Under the pieces are notes generated by a model. That model did no database searches and was not told the DNA's origin. It saw only the letters and a list, made by a program, of their open reading frames with translations. From Roseobacter fucihabitans (GTDB taxonomy: Bacteria > Pseudomonadota > Alphaproteobacteria > Rhodobacterales > Rhodobacteraceae): a DNA stretch of 64,000 bases. The stretch covers positions 1 to 64,000 of the forward strand of contig NZ_CP143423.1 in assembly GCF_014337925.2 (NCBI RefSeq), in the 5' to 3' direction. Shown here piece by piece: positions 55,800 to 64,000 of this stretch. The position numbers were made by a program, and so were the translations under genes. The first letter of the stretch is position 1, and every line of letters begins with the position of its first letter.

Positions 55800-55832
55800 C
55801 GGGCGGAGCTTATGGGTTCCGCCCGGTTTTTT
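55800..55832 (+). terminator. Intrinsic terminator after system-2 binding protein
   Basis: CGGGCGGA (55800-55807) pairs with TCCGCCCG (55818-55825), followed by GTTTTTT. It lies between the binding-protein and ATPase genes and probably attenuates transcription within the operon. Confidence 0.85.
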
Positions 55833-55866
55833 ACGCCCCATTTTTTGGGCAAACAAAGGACATGAC

Positions 55867-56994
55867 GTGAACCAAACCGTTTTTGCTCCATGGAATGATC
55901 CGGCTGAAAAACCCCTGATCCGTTTTGAGAACGTCACAAAGCGTTTCGGAGCATTCACCGCGATTGACGATCTGACGCTCGATATTTTCGAAAAAGAATT
56001 TTTCGCTCTCCTGGGCCCCTCGGGATGTGGCAAAACGACGATGATGCGCATGTTGGCAGGGTTTGAGGCACCGACAGCGGGCCGGATCATTTTGGCCGGA
56101 CAGGACATCGCACCGGTGCCCCCCAATAAGCGGGCCGTGAATATGATGTTCCAGTCTTATGCGTTGTTTCCGCATTTGAGTGTCTATGAGAACATCGCCT
56201 TTGGGTTGCGGCGCGGAAATATGCCCAAACATGATATCGATGATCGTGTTGGTGAAATGCTCAAACTGACGCGGCTGGAAAAATTCGCACGCCGTAAACC
56301 GCATCAGATTTCAGGCGGTCAACGCCAGCGGGTCGCGCTGGCCCGCAGCCTGGCCAAGGCCCCCAAACTGCTGCTTCTTGACGAACCACTTGGTGCGCTG
56401 GATGCGAAGCTGCGTCAGGCCACGCAGTTCGAGCTGATGGATATTCAGGAGAAAACGGGGACGACCTTTGTGATCGTGACCCATGATCAGGAAGAGGCGA
56501 TGACCGTCGCCAGTCGCGTTGCCGTGATGGACGAGGGCCGCATCATGCAGGTGGCCACGCCAGAGCGGATTTATGAGGTGCCAGAAAGTGTCTATGTCGC
56601 TGATTTTATTGGAGACGTGAATATCATCCAAGGAACTGCCAAGCCAAGTGGCGCGCAGCAATACGCGATTCATTGGGCGGAGGGTGTCGCACCGTTAACC
56701 GCCGCGAGTGAGCGTGTTCTGGCGGACGGGCAAACCTGCCATCTTGCGGTCCGCCCGGAAAAGATAGCCATCAGCGCGGAGCGTCCGGTTGATGCCGACA
56801 ATGCGGTTCAGGGAACGATTCTGGACATCGCCTATTTGGGCAATTTGTCCACCTATCATGTGGCGTTGCCAGGCGGGCAGGTGATCAAGGCGCAAACGGC
56901 TAACACCCGTCGTGTATCGCGCCGCAGCTTCACCTGGGAAGATACCGTCTGGATTTCCTGGACGACAACCGCAGGGGTGTTGTTGGAGCAATGA
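55867..56994 (+). CDS. Putrescine-type ABC transporter ATPase (PotG-like), system 2
   Basis: A 375-residue ATPase: Walker A GPSGCGKT at 50-57, signature SGGQRQRVAL near 148-157, Walker B LLLLDEPLGALDAK, and a TOBE-type C-terminal domain (RPEKIAISAERP). GTG 55867 is the start; the N-terminal WNDPAEKPLIRFENVTKRFG fits the PotG group. The permease genes follow with a 25-bp gap and then a 4-bp overlap. Confidence 0.92.
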   Translation: MNQTVFAPWNDPAEKPLIRFENVTKRFGAFTAIDDLTLDIFEKEFFALLGPSGCGKTTMMRMLAGFEAPTAGRIILAGQDIAPVPPNKRAVNMMFQSYALFPHLSVYENIAFGLRRGNMPKHDIDDRVGEMLKLTRLEKFARRKPHQISGGQRQRVALARSLAKAPKLLLLDEPLGALDAKLRQATQFELMDIQEKTGTTFVIVTHDQEEAMTVASRVAVMDEGRIMQVATPERIYEVPESVYVADFIGDVNIIQGTAKPSGAQQYAIHWAEGVAPLTAASERVLADGQTCHLAVRPEKIAISAERPVDADNAVQGTILDIAYLGNLSTYHVALPGGQVIKAQTANTRRVSRRSFTWEDTVWISWTTTAGVLLEQ

Positions 56995-57019
56995 AAACAC
57001 GTCACCAGGGAGTCCCATA

Positions 57020-57895
57020 ATGCAAAGATTTGCTTTAATCGCAGTGCCTTATGCATGGTTGCTGGCATTGTTCCTCATCCCCTTCGTGATTGTGTTCAAG
57101 ATTTCCCTATCGGATATCGCGCTTGCGATTCCGCCTTACACGCCCACCCTGAAAGAGGGGTTCGGGCCGTTTCTTGCCGCGCTGGACTTCGAGAACTTCG
57201 CCTTCCTGGCCTCGGATGACCTCTACTGGAGAGCCTATGTCAGTTCCCTGCGCATCGCGCTCATCTCTACGCTGCTGACACTCTTGATCGGTTATCCGGT
57301 TGCCTATGCGATGGCGCGTGCACCCGAAGAATGGCGCGCAACGCTGATGATGCTGGTCATTCTGCCGTTCTGGACGTCTTTCCTCATCCGGGTTTATGCA
57401 TGGATGGGCATCCTAAGCCAGGAAGGGTTCCTCAACCAGTTTTTACTCTGGACCGGGTTGATTTCGGCTCCGCTCACGATCTTGAACACGACCTCTGCGG
57501 TCTATATCGGCATCGTCTATACTTACGTGCCCTTTATGATCCTGCCGATTTATGCCGCCCTCGACCGGCTCGACGGATCGCTTATCGAAGCCGCCGAAGA
57601 TCTTGGCTGTTCGCGGTTTCAAGCCTTCTGGCTCGTGACAATTCCACTGTCCAAGAACGGTATTATCGCCGGCAGTTTCCTTGTCTTCATCCCGGCTTTG
57701 GGCGAATTTGTCATCCCATCCCTGCTAGGTGGGTCCGGCACGCTGATGATCGGCAAGGTGCTCTGGGAGGAGTTTTTCAACAACCGCGACTGGCCCGTCG
57801 CCAGCGCGGTCGCGGTGGTTCTGCTGCTGATCCTGATCATCCCGATCATCCTGTTCCAGCGCAATCAGCAACGCCAGGCGGAGCAGGAAACATGA
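57020..57895 (+). CDS. Putrescine-type ABC permease (PotH-like), system 2
   Basis: A 291-residue inner-membrane permease with six helices. Family motifs include YPVAYAMARAPEEWRATLMM, LVILPFWTSFLIRVYAWMGIL and the EAA loop LIEAAEDLGCSRFQAFWLVTIP near 190-211. ATG 57020 has AGGGAG upstream; a longer in-frame reading would overlap the ATPase gene. The stop overlaps the next permease start. Confidence 0.92.
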   Translation: MQRFALIAVPYAWLLALFLIPFVIVFKISLSDIALAIPPYTPTLKEGFGPFLAALDFENFAFLASDDLYWRAYVSSLRIALISTLLTLLIGYPVAYAMARAPEEWRATLMMLVILPFWTSFLIRVYAWMGILSQEGFLNQFLLWTGLISAPLTILNTTSAVYIGIVYTYVPFMILPIYAALDRLDGSLIEAAEDLGCSRFQAFWLVTIPLSKNGIIAGSFLVFIPALGEFVIPSLLGGSGTLMIGKVLWEEFFNNRDWPVASAVAVVLLLILIIPIILFQRNQQRQAEQET

Positions 57896-58710
57896 ACAGG
57901 CTCAGTTGGTTCAATGTTACGTCGCTGACGCTGGGGTTCGCTTTTCTCTACCTGCCTATGGTCATCCTGATCATCTATTCCTTCAATGAGAGCAAATTGG
58001 TCACGGTCTGGGCGGGATTTTCGACCAAATGGTATGGCGAACTGCTCCAGAACGAAGCTTTTCTCGATGCCGCGTGGGTCACGATAAAAGTTGCAGTTTT
58101 ATCCTCAACAATAGCCACTGTTCTGGGAACCATGGCGGCCTATGTGCTCGTGCGCGGTGGCCGGTTCATGGGGCGCACGCTGTTTTCTGGCATGATCTAC
58201 GCGCCTTTGGTGATGCCGGAAGTAATTACCGGGCTTTCGTTGTTGCTCCTCTTTATCGGTATCGGTTTGGATCGAGGTGTTTTGACCATCGTGCTGGCCC
58301 ATACGACCTTTTCGATGTGCTATGTTTCCGTGGTGGTTTCTTCCCGGCTGCTGACGTTTGACCGCTCGCTTGAAGAGGCCGCGTTGGATCTGGGATGTTC
58401 CAGCTTTGACGCATTCCGGCTTGTCACCTTGCCCATTATCGCGCCTGCGGTCGTATCCGGATGGCTGCTGGCGTTTACCTTGAGCCTTGATGATCTGGTC
58501 ATCGCCTCCTTTGCTGCGGGACCATCGGCGACGACCCTCCCGATCAAGATTTTTTCAGCCGTAAGACTGGGTGTTTCCCCTGAGATTAACGCCCTTTCCA
58601 CGATCATGATTGGCATCGTCACCATCGGCGTGATCGGTGCTTCACTTGTGTCCAAGCGCAATAGTCTTAAGCAACAAAAAGATGAACAGGCTGCGGCCCG
58701 AGCAGCATGA
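57892..58710 (+). CDS. Putrescine-type ABC permease (PotI-like), system 2
   Basis: A 272-residue permease with six helices, starting MNRLSWFNVTSLTLGFAFLY. The motifs are YSFNESKLVTVWAGFSTKWY, YAPLVMPEVITGLSLLLLF and the EAA loop LEEAALDLGCSSFDAFRLVTLP. It overlaps the PotH-like gene by 4 bp and the FAD oxidase gene by 4 bp. The longer open frame that begins upstream at 57331 is only an out-of-frame extension through the previous gene. Confidence 0.92.
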   Translation: MNRLSWFNVTSLTLGFAFLYLPMVILIIYSFNESKLVTVWAGFSTKWYGELLQNEAFLDAAWVTIKVAVLSSTIATVLGTMAAYVLVRGGRFMGRTLFSGMIYAPLVMPEVITGLSLLLLFIGIGLDRGVLTIVLAHTTFSMCYVSVVVSSRLLTFDRSLEEAALDLGCSSFDAFRLVTLPIIAPAVVSGWLLAFTLSLDDLVIASFAAGPSATTLPIKIFSAVRLGVSPEINALSTIMIGIVTIGVIGASLVSKRNSLKQQKDEQAAARAA

Positions 58711-59603
58711 CGCGGATCTTTTCCGATTTTGTCTATGGCGATGGCCCGCGTCAGCGATGTTGGTGGTCTGGGACATGTTACGTGCCTGACCGACCTTCGG
58801 TTGTGGGGTCCTGTCGTGCTGATGTCGCGATCATCGGGACTGGTTCCACGGACTTGTCGGCTGCACTGCATTTGGCCGAGGCGGGTGTGGATGTCGTGGT
58901 GTTGGATGCACATTTTCCGGGGTGGGGAGCGTCGGGCAGGAATGGTGGCTTTTGTTTCCTTGGTGGTGGTGCGAAAACAGATGCCAGTCTTGACGTTGAG
59001 TTTGGGCGGCAAGGTCGACTGGAATACAGAGCCATGGAGCATGCCGCGGTTGAATTTGTTCAAAATTTGTTAACGCGTTTGGGTTTGAGCGTCGATCTGC
59101 ACTCCAAAGACGAAACAGAACTGGCGCATCGTCCCAGTGACATGGCGTTGCTGCGGGCCAAAGCGGCAAGTGTCGAGGAAAATTATGGGGTATCACCAGT
59201 ATTGATTAAAAAATCAAACCTGTTGGAAAATGGTCTGGGAGGGCTTTTTTTTTGGTGCTCTGACGACACCCATTGGGTTCGCTTTGAACCCAATGAAATA
59301 CCTGACGGGATTGGCCGCCGCTGCAGAGAGGGCAGGTACCACAATTCACAACTACAGCCCCGTGCTGCGCAGTGAAGCTGCGGGAAAAGGTATCAAACTG
59401 GTTTGCAACGATGGTCATGTGTTGGCTGAGCAGGTGATTGTGGCAACGAATGGCTATTCATCCGAAGATTTTCCCGATTGGCTTGGGGGCCGCTACATGC
59501 CAGTTCAATGCAATGTTCTGATGACGCGGCCTCTGAGCGACAGCGAGATCGATCAACAGGGCTGGAGCAGCCAACAAATGAGCTTTGACGTGCCCCTAGT
59601 TTC

Positions 59604-59837
59604 CTAGACGCTTGCCTTGTTCATTCTCTGCTGTTCCATTTCATAGTCAACCGGTGACTGCATGCTATTGTTCGTGTGCTTGCGTGTAGGGTTGTAGAAC
59701 ATCTCGATGCAGTCGAACACGTCTCGCCTTGCTGCGTCGCGTGTGAGGTACGTTCGTCGCCTGATCCGCTCCCGTTTCAATAGGTGTAAAAAGTTCTCTG
59801 CCACGGCATTGTCATGGCAATTCCCACGCCTGCTCAT
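59604..59837 (-). pseudogene. IS3-family OrfB C-terminal fragment
   Basis: The last 77 or so residues of an IS3-subgroup OrfB, SRRGNCHDNAVAENFLHLLK through DVFDCIEMFYNPTRKHTNNS to the stop at 59604. The third catalytic acid of the DDE triad (Glu in AENFLHLLK) is kept, but the rest of the gene is absent. Confidence 0.75.
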
Positions 59838-59918
59838 ACTGGCATCCAGATTGTGTTTGCTGAGAACCGATTGCCACTCTGCACCCGTGAACTATAGCCC
59901 TGGACGCCCTTCTAAGTG

Positions 59919-60209
59919 TCAAGCCGCGATCTGAGCCCGATTGATCTGTTTGTGGCGTCGCGCGATGATGTTGAAGACTTCGCGAGCTATGTATCGCTTG
60001 ACGCAGCGGATTGCTTCGAGTTTGGAATGGCCTTGGGCTACTCGGCGCGCCACGTATTCTTGGGTCTTTGAATCCAGTCGCAACCGTCCAATTGCAATGA
60101 TATGAAGCGCGCTGTTGGCGGCACGGTCGCCGCCCCAGTTCAACCGGTGGCGTGTTGTTTTGACTGATGACGCCGGAACCGGACTGACACCGCATATTCC
60201 CTTACTCAT
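59919..60209 (-). pseudogene. IS110-family transposase C-terminal fragment
   Basis: About 96 residues: GVSPVPASSVKTTRHRLNWG, GDRAANSALHIIAIGRLRLD and SKLEAIRCVKRYIAREVFNI match the C-terminal domain of IS110/IS1111 transposases, including the serine used by this family (PASS). The RuvC-like N-terminal domain is missing. Confidence 0.75.
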
Positions 60210-60718
60210 ATCCGTCTCCCCTTGGTTCCAAAATTACCAAGCAAAGCGTCTAGAAATCTAGGGGCCCCTCAATTTGATACCCGGAATTTACTTCATTACT
60301 TTCGTTTGATGCCGGATCGGAGGTTTCTTTTCGGTATGCCCGGCGGGTTGTTAAGCGGTGCAGCTACGCAATCGCGGGCACGCCGTCACATCAGGCGCGA
60401 TTTTGAGGCAATTTTTCCTGGGTGGCGGGATGTGGAGGCCCCCCACGATTGGCCCGGTATGGCTTGTCTTTCACGGCAGCGTCAGGCTTTTGTTGGTGTA
60501 GTCACGAACTGTCCTGGATGGTGGGCCGCAATGTGTTATCACGGCAACGGTGTGGCGATGGGCAGCTTTTGCGGCAAACTTTTAGCGGATTTAATTCAGG
60601 GCCGCTGTCCGGAACATTATCCGCAAGCCGCGCGCCGACACATGCAAAAGTTTTTACTTGGCCGCGCGCGGCGTTTGATTATGCTACCAATTTATGCCGG
60701 TTTAAGACTGGCGGACCG

Positions 60719-61384
60719 CTAGTTAGGTTCACGAAGAGCCGTAATCTCCGTTGTTGCCACAGTTGCACCGCCGTTTAAGACCAGAACTGTCGAGTCACCC
60801 TGTCGGCGTGCCTCGTTGATGCGCGCATAGGATTCTGCTGGATTCGTCCCAACAATCTGTCCAAGGGACCTGCTTTCAACCTTGAACGTATATTGTCCGG
60901 CGGCCAGCGTCGTACCGTCGGTCGCGACCCCTGTCCAATCAACAGGTTGGGTGCCCGTAGTGATCTGTTGGCGTTGCACCTCTTCGCCTTTGGCGTTGAA
61001 AGCAACAAGAATGGCTTGGTCCGCGCCAGCTTCCGTTTTCGGTACAATTGTTATCGGTGACCCATCGAAACTAACCGGCGCGTTGGTACGCGCCTCCATA
61101 CCGATCCAACCAGCCATTTGCCCAATGTCATCAGCACCCATTTGTCCGGAGAGGGCTTGCAACAAGTCGTTAGACAAAACTTGCTGTTCTACCATTGAAA
61201 ACTGAGCAAGTTGCGCAGCATATTCAGAAGAATCAATGGGTTCCAGCGGGTCTTGATATTTTGCCTGTGCGGTTAGCATCTGCAAGAAAGTTTCAAAATC
61301 GGAAGAGAGGACTGCGTTGGCTTGAGCCGGGGCCGCTGCTGCTCGGACTGCATTTTGAGCCGCTTGTGAATTACTAATCTCCAT
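60719..61384 (-). CDS. flgD: Flagellar hook capping protein
   Basis: A 221-residue scaffold needed for hook assembly. The N-terminal FETFLQMLTAQAKYQDPLEP near 30-49 is the FlgD signature, followed by AAQLAQFSMVEQQVLSNDLL. The C-terminal half has the FlgD Ig-like domain (GVATDGTTLAAGQYTFKVES). Its stop overlaps the end of the oxidase pseudogene on the other strand. It lies 12 bp from the fliK-like gene, so both form one operon. Confidence 0.92.
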   Translation of the reverse strand: MEISNSQAAQNAVRAAAAPAQANAVLSSDFETFLQMLTAQAKYQDPLEPIDSSEYAAQLAQFSMVEQQVLSNDLLQALSGQMGADDIGQMAGWIGMEARTNAPVSFDGSPITIVPKTEAGADQAILVAFNAKGEEVQRQQITTGTQPVDWTGVATDGTTLAAGQYTFKVESRSLGQIVGTNPAESYARINEARRQGDSTVLVLNGGATVATTEITALREPN

Positions 61385-61395
61385 GAATCTTCTCC

Positions 61396-62790
61396 TTATA
61401 GCCGTAAATCAACACCAGTTGCCGTGGCTAGCGTTATGGGTGTTATGGAGCCATCTTCCGGCTCATGTGATTGGGTATTGGCATTGCTTGCCGTGTGGGG
61501 CTGATCATTTTGGCTTGAATTCTGATCAGAATTCCCTTCATTGAAGGCAAAATTGATATTGCTGTAGCCCAAAGTTTGAAACTCTCGCGCAAGTTGATCG
61601 ATATGACGTCGCATCAAATCCAGCGTTTCGGGGCGTTCAGCCAAAACGCTGACGGTGATTCCACCTTCGGTCGCGGAAATGCTGAGACGGACCCGCCCCA
61701 GCTCCTCGGGATTAAGCGCCACTTCAACGGGACGATCCGGCATTCTATGGAGAACTTCTGCCATTTGCCGCCCAACCATACTGGCCGTTTCTGGCCGTGA
61801 GATCGCATGGGCGGAGGTCGTCGCCGTCGCCGCGCCGCGGGCGTCCCATGGTGCTGGTGCATCCAGATCGCCATTGACGATCATTGGCGTGTCGAGCCCG
61901 GAAATATCAGGCTGGGCCGTCGCTATTGTCAGGGGTTGTATCGTCGTCGGGGCCTTTGAAAGAGGTATCTGCTGCGAGATCCCCTTGGGGTCGGTCCTGA
62001 CACTCACTTCGGAAGCGGTCTGTCCGTTTTCAGCAGCGGTTCGTTTAATACGCCGATCCGGTTTGGCCTCGACGACCTCGGGCAAAGCGACCTGTGTTGC
62101 AACAGGTTGCTCGGGTTGCTTGTTGATAACAGACGCAGTCGCCTGCGCAGTAGCAGGTAGTACCGCTTCAGCTGTCCGCGTGGTCTGCATTTCCGCAACT
62201 TTTTGTTCCGTATTAGGCGACGCCGTTTGTCCAGACGCGCGGCTGGTCTCAAAAGTCACAGTTTGCGATTGTTTCGATGGAACCGCGCCCAATGTTGGAG
62301 CCGCTGAGAGAGCATCTTTTGGTTCAGGGTTCCGTTGGGTTGCCAACACCGGAACGCTGTCCTCACTTATGAAAGCCGCTTTCGCATTTTTAGCTCCGCT
62401 GGACGCCAATATCTGAGAAAAAACCAGTTCATTGGTGCCAATAAGCGATTTCTTCATATCAGTTTGTTTTGTGGGTTGATCATTAATGACCAGACCACTC
62501 TCGGGCATGACCGGCTTTTCAACAAGATCAACTGTGGTTGAGGCCTCTTTGCTCTCCTCCTCCAGGTCGTCTGTTTCAACAGCAAGGAGCTCATCCTCAG
62601 CGTTATCTACCGTTTCCACTCTTGGTTCGTCCGCTGTTTCGGCGGCTTCACGTTCTGTTTCGGCGCTGTATGCGGTGTCGAAATCGACCTCTTTTTCTGC
62701 TGCCTCAGCGGAGTTCGTCGTGTCTTTGGGGGTCGCAGCAACATTTCGATCCGTTTTGGACGGCGGCTGCATCATAGGAATATCAAGCAC
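61396..62790 (-). CDS. Flagellar hook-length control protein (FliK-like)
   Basis: A 464-residue protein with a long acidic and then Thr/Ala/Gln-rich low-complexity region (about 20-340) acting as the molecular ruler. The conserved C-terminal Flg_hook domain has ALNPEELGRVRLSISATEGG near 375-394. Low conservation outside this domain is normal for FliK. The start is GTG at 62790, with GGAG 8 bp upstream. It is divergent from the rod-binding gene. Confidence 0.85.
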   Translation of the reverse strand: MLDIPMMQPPSKTDRNVAATPKDTTNSAEAAEKEVDFDTAYSAETEREAAETADEPRVETVDNAEDELLAVETDDLEEESKEASTTVDLVEKPVMPESGLVINDQPTKQTDMKKSLIGTNELVFSQILASSGAKNAKAAFISEDSVPVLATQRNPEPKDALSAAPTLGAVPSKQSQTVTFETSRASGQTASPNTEQKVAEMQTTRTAEAVLPATAQATASVINKQPEQPVATQVALPEVVEAKPDRRIKRTAAENGQTASEVSVRTDPKGISQQIPLSKAPTTIQPLTIATAQPDISGLDTPMIVNGDLDAPAPWDARGAATATTSAHAISRPETASMVGRQMAEVLHRMPDRPVEVALNPEELGRVRLSISATEGGITVSVLAERPETLDLMRRHIDQLAREFQTLGYSNINFAFNEGNSDQNSSQNDQPHTASNANTQSHEPEDGSITPITLATATGVDLRL

Positions 62791-62906
62791 AGAGTTCTCC
62801 AGGAGTTCTTCCTCGTTATCCGACCTATATGACGTGGTTTGGTTACTGCATCTTTACCGATTGCGCACATACTCACGAAAAGTAGTTGCAATTGGAGACA
62901 GTAGAC

Positions 62907-63185
62907 ATGTCAGTAATTCAATCCGTAAACGGATCTGTAATACCCACACAAAAAGACCAGGCGCTGCGCGAAGTTGCCCAAAAGCTTGAGGCCAGTTTTC
63001 TGGCGGAAATGTTGAAATCTGCGGGTTTAGGCAAGACAAGCGACCACTTTGGCGGTGGAGCGGGAGAGGAACAGTTTGGTTCTTTCCTGTTGCAAGAGCA
63101 GGCGATGCAAATGGTCAAGGCCGGGGGCATCGGATTGAGCGAATCACTATTTCAAGCACTGAAGGAGAAACAAAATGACGCATGA
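62907..63185 (+). CDS. Flagellar rod-binding protein (FlgJ N-terminal type)
   Basis: A 92-residue protein of the rod-binding family, homologous to the N-terminal half of FlgJ without the peptidoglycan-hydrolase half: KLEASFLAEMLKSAGLGKTS, FGGGAGEEQFGSFLLQEQAM, ESLFQALKEK. Short stand-alone forms are common in alphaproteobacteria. ATG 62907 is chosen because TTGGAG lies about 10 bp upstream; an in-frame TTG at 62886 precedes that site. It overlaps the next gene by 11 bp. Confidence 0.85.
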   Translation: MSVIQSVNGSVIPTQKDQALREVAQKLEASFLAEMLKSAGLGKTSDHFGGGAGEEQFGSFLLQEQAMQMVKAGGIGLSESLFQALKEKQNDA

Positions 63186-63534
63186 AGAGTTTCAAGATGT
63201 GATCGACGCATTGGACGATGTTCTCGAATCCGAACGCACGGCTTTGTTAGAGGGAAATCTCGATGAAGTCGGGCGCCTGTTGGAGCGTAAAGAACAACTA
63301 ATTGATACTTTATCTAATTTGGAGATGGCGTCCCTCGCGCCATTGGAAGACCTGAACTCAAAGGTGAAGAGAAATCAGGCACTGCTTGATCACGCACTTG
63401 AAGGTATTCGCACAGTCGCACGCAGGTTGGCGGCAATGCGTCGTGTCCGCAGTTCACTTGACACCTATGATGAGAAGGGTGCGCGCCAGACAATCGACAT
63501 CACCCCTGAGGGCGTTTTGGAAAAGCGGGCGTGA
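63175..63534 (+). CDS. FlgN-like flagellar chaperone
   Basis: A 119-residue, nearly all-helical protein (LDDVLESERTALLEGNLDEV … LERKEQLIDTLSNLEM) with the length and heptad pattern of FlgN export chaperones for hook-associated proteins. Such proteins are poorly conserved, so the call rests on structure pattern and on its place between the rod-binding gene and flagellin. Confidence 0.7.
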   Translation: MTHEEFQDVIDALDDVLESERTALLEGNLDEVGRLLERKEQLIDTLSNLEMASLAPLEDLNSKVKRNQALLDHALEGIRTVARRLAAMRRVRSSLDTYDEKGARQTIDITPEGVLEKRA

Positions 63535-63536
63535 GG

Positions 63537-63551
63537 TTAAATTTGAATAAA
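63537..63551 (+). promoter_or_regulatory. Possible CtrA-type site upstream of flagellin
   Basis: TTAA-N7-TAAA (63537-63551) matches the CtrA consensus TTAA-N7-TTAA with one mismatch. CtrA controls motility genes in Rhodobacterales, but the site lies 196 bp before the flagellin start, so the assignment is weak. The remaining 63552-63746 holds no other recognised signal. Confidence 0.25.
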
Positions 63552-63746
63552 AACTGCTAGACTGCAATGGCGTGGTTTAAGCACTCGTTAGCCTTTGAGA
63601 GTGCATGTTGGCGTTGCATCCGAGGTCGGGTGGCGCGTTGCCTAAAGTAGGGTGATCGCATTGGTCAGAAAGACTGTTTCGTTCCCCCGTAAAGTCGGGT
63701 GGGGCACAATCCACGCAAAGCGTGAATGATCAAAGGAACATGCTTC

Positions 63747-64000
63747 ATGTCGAGCATTCTTACCAACAACAGTGCAATGGTCGCACTGCAAACACTGAAA
63801 TCCATCAACAGCAATCTGGGCAAAGTTCAAAGCGAAATTTCGACTGGTAAAACTGTTGAAACTGCCAAGGACAATGCTGCTGTTTGGGCCATCTCCAAAG
63901 TTATGCAGTCGGACGTTAAAGGCTTCGCAGCCATCTCTGACTCGCTGGCCCTTGGTGAAGCGACTGTAGGCGTTGCCATGAACGGTGCCGGTGCAATCAC
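63747..64000 (+). CDS. fliC: Flagellin, 5' part (runs off the window)
   Basis: The first 84 codons of a flagellin gene. The N-terminus SSILTNNSAMVALQTLKSIN, then EISTGKTVETAKDNAAVWAI, is the conserved D0/D1 region that forms the filament core. ATG 63747 has AAAGGAA about 9 bp upstream. The 3' end lies beyond base 64000, so completeness cannot be judged. Confidence 0.93.
   Translation, partial: MSSILTNNSAMVALQTLKSINSNLGKVQSEISTGKTVETAKDNAAVWAISKVMQSDVKGFAAISDSLALGEATVGVAMNGAGAI

Larger units (their letters stand above)
59591..60275 (-). mobile_element. IS3-family ends enclosing an IS110-family fragment
   Basis: The outer ends are inverted: CCCCTAGTTTCCTAGACGCTT at the left and AAGCGTCTAGAAATCTAGGGG at the right. 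The left part (59604-59895, minus strand) encodes the C-terminus of an IS3 OrfB (SRRGNCHDNAVAENFLHLLKRERI). The middle (about 59900-60215) encodes the C-terminal half of an IS110-family transposase. The rest of the IS3 element is missing, so it is a compound scar inside the oxidase gene. Confidence 0.75.
58707..60722 (+). pseudogene. FAD-dependent gamma-glutamylputrescine-oxidase-like gene, broken
   Basis: The gene encodes a DAO-fold amine oxidase that would deaminate putrescine derivatives. Three lesions are visible. The dinucleotide motif is GTGSTDLSAAL, so the third glycine of GxGxxG is Asp. A run of nine T's at 59245-59253, where eight are needed for GGLFFGALTTP, shifts the frame. Transposon debris (about 59591-60275) separates WSSQQMSFD from DTRNLLHYFRLMPDRRFLF. 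The C-terminal part ends intact at 60722. Its 4-bp overlap with the permease shows it belonged to the transporter operon. Confidence 0.88.

Overview
The window looks like the replication-origin end of an alphaproteobacterial chromosome, most likely a member of the Roseobacter group (Rhodobacteraceae). The evidence is the dnaA–dnaN–recF–gyrB order starting about 50 bp into the window, moderately high GC, a dapD–dapE cluster, class-3 (rhizobial-type) asparaginase, polyamine ABC clusters and alphaproteobacterial-type flagellar genes (rod-binding protein, FlgN-like protein, flagellin). The family placement is inference from gene content. No tRNA or rRNA gene was found.

Layout. (1) 1-6.9 kb: dnaA, dnaN, recF, a LysE-type exporter and gyrB, all on the plus strand. 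(2) About 7.0-32.0 kb: an accessory region between gyrB and serB, filled with broken insertion sequences (IS3, IS6, IS1182, IS66, IS5, Tn3-family, IS630) and ending in a tyrosine-recombinase remnant. It also carries a chemoreceptor with a small membrane-protein partner, a sugar-type ABC importer operon (binding protein, double ATPase, two permeases, two IclR-like regulators, an esterase-like hydrolase, a cupin), a histidinol-dehydrogenase-like pseudogene, and a secreted PQQ-type sugar dehydrogenase. (3) 32.2-46.6 kb: housekeeping genes serB, asparaginase, IalB-like, rlmN, DsbA-like, LOG family, dapD, dapE, GNAT, glycosyltransferase-like, rnr, WYL regulator and lytic transglycosylase. (4) 46.6-60.7 kb: two polyamine-type ABC transporters facing away from each other around a class-III aminotransferase and a GntR/FCD regulator, followed by a broken FAD amine oxidase gene. 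(5) 60.7-64.0 kb: flagellar genes flgD, a fliK-like gene, a rod-binding gene, a flgN-like gene and the start of a flagellin gene that runs off the window.

The most unusual signal is a family of ten miniature palindromic insertions of 36-45 bp in region 2. Each begins near CCCCTCTC, carries a variable hairpin, and ends near CTGCCGGGCAAT. All ten lie inside transposase reading frames of four unrelated IS families (IS3, IS1182, IS66, IS630), in both orientations. None was seen in the rest of the window. Removing each insertion restores a sensible transposase sequence without an obvious target duplication, and the base that follows is always G. This fits a small hairpin element moved in trans by an enzyme that makes no target duplication (for example an IS200/IS605- or REP-type HUH transposase), or selection for copies that switch transposases off. 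Both readings are inference.

How the genes work together: region 4 reads as a putrescine/polyamine uptake and catabolism locus. A shared 16-bp AT-rich motif sits upstream of the aminotransferase and between the GntR gene and the second binding-protein gene, so it is a candidate operator. In region 2 the ABC importer operon includes a chimeric regulator made of an IclR-type helix-turn-helix joined to a domain homologous to the importer's own binding protein. A perfect inverted repeat upstream of the binding-protein gene is its candidate operator.
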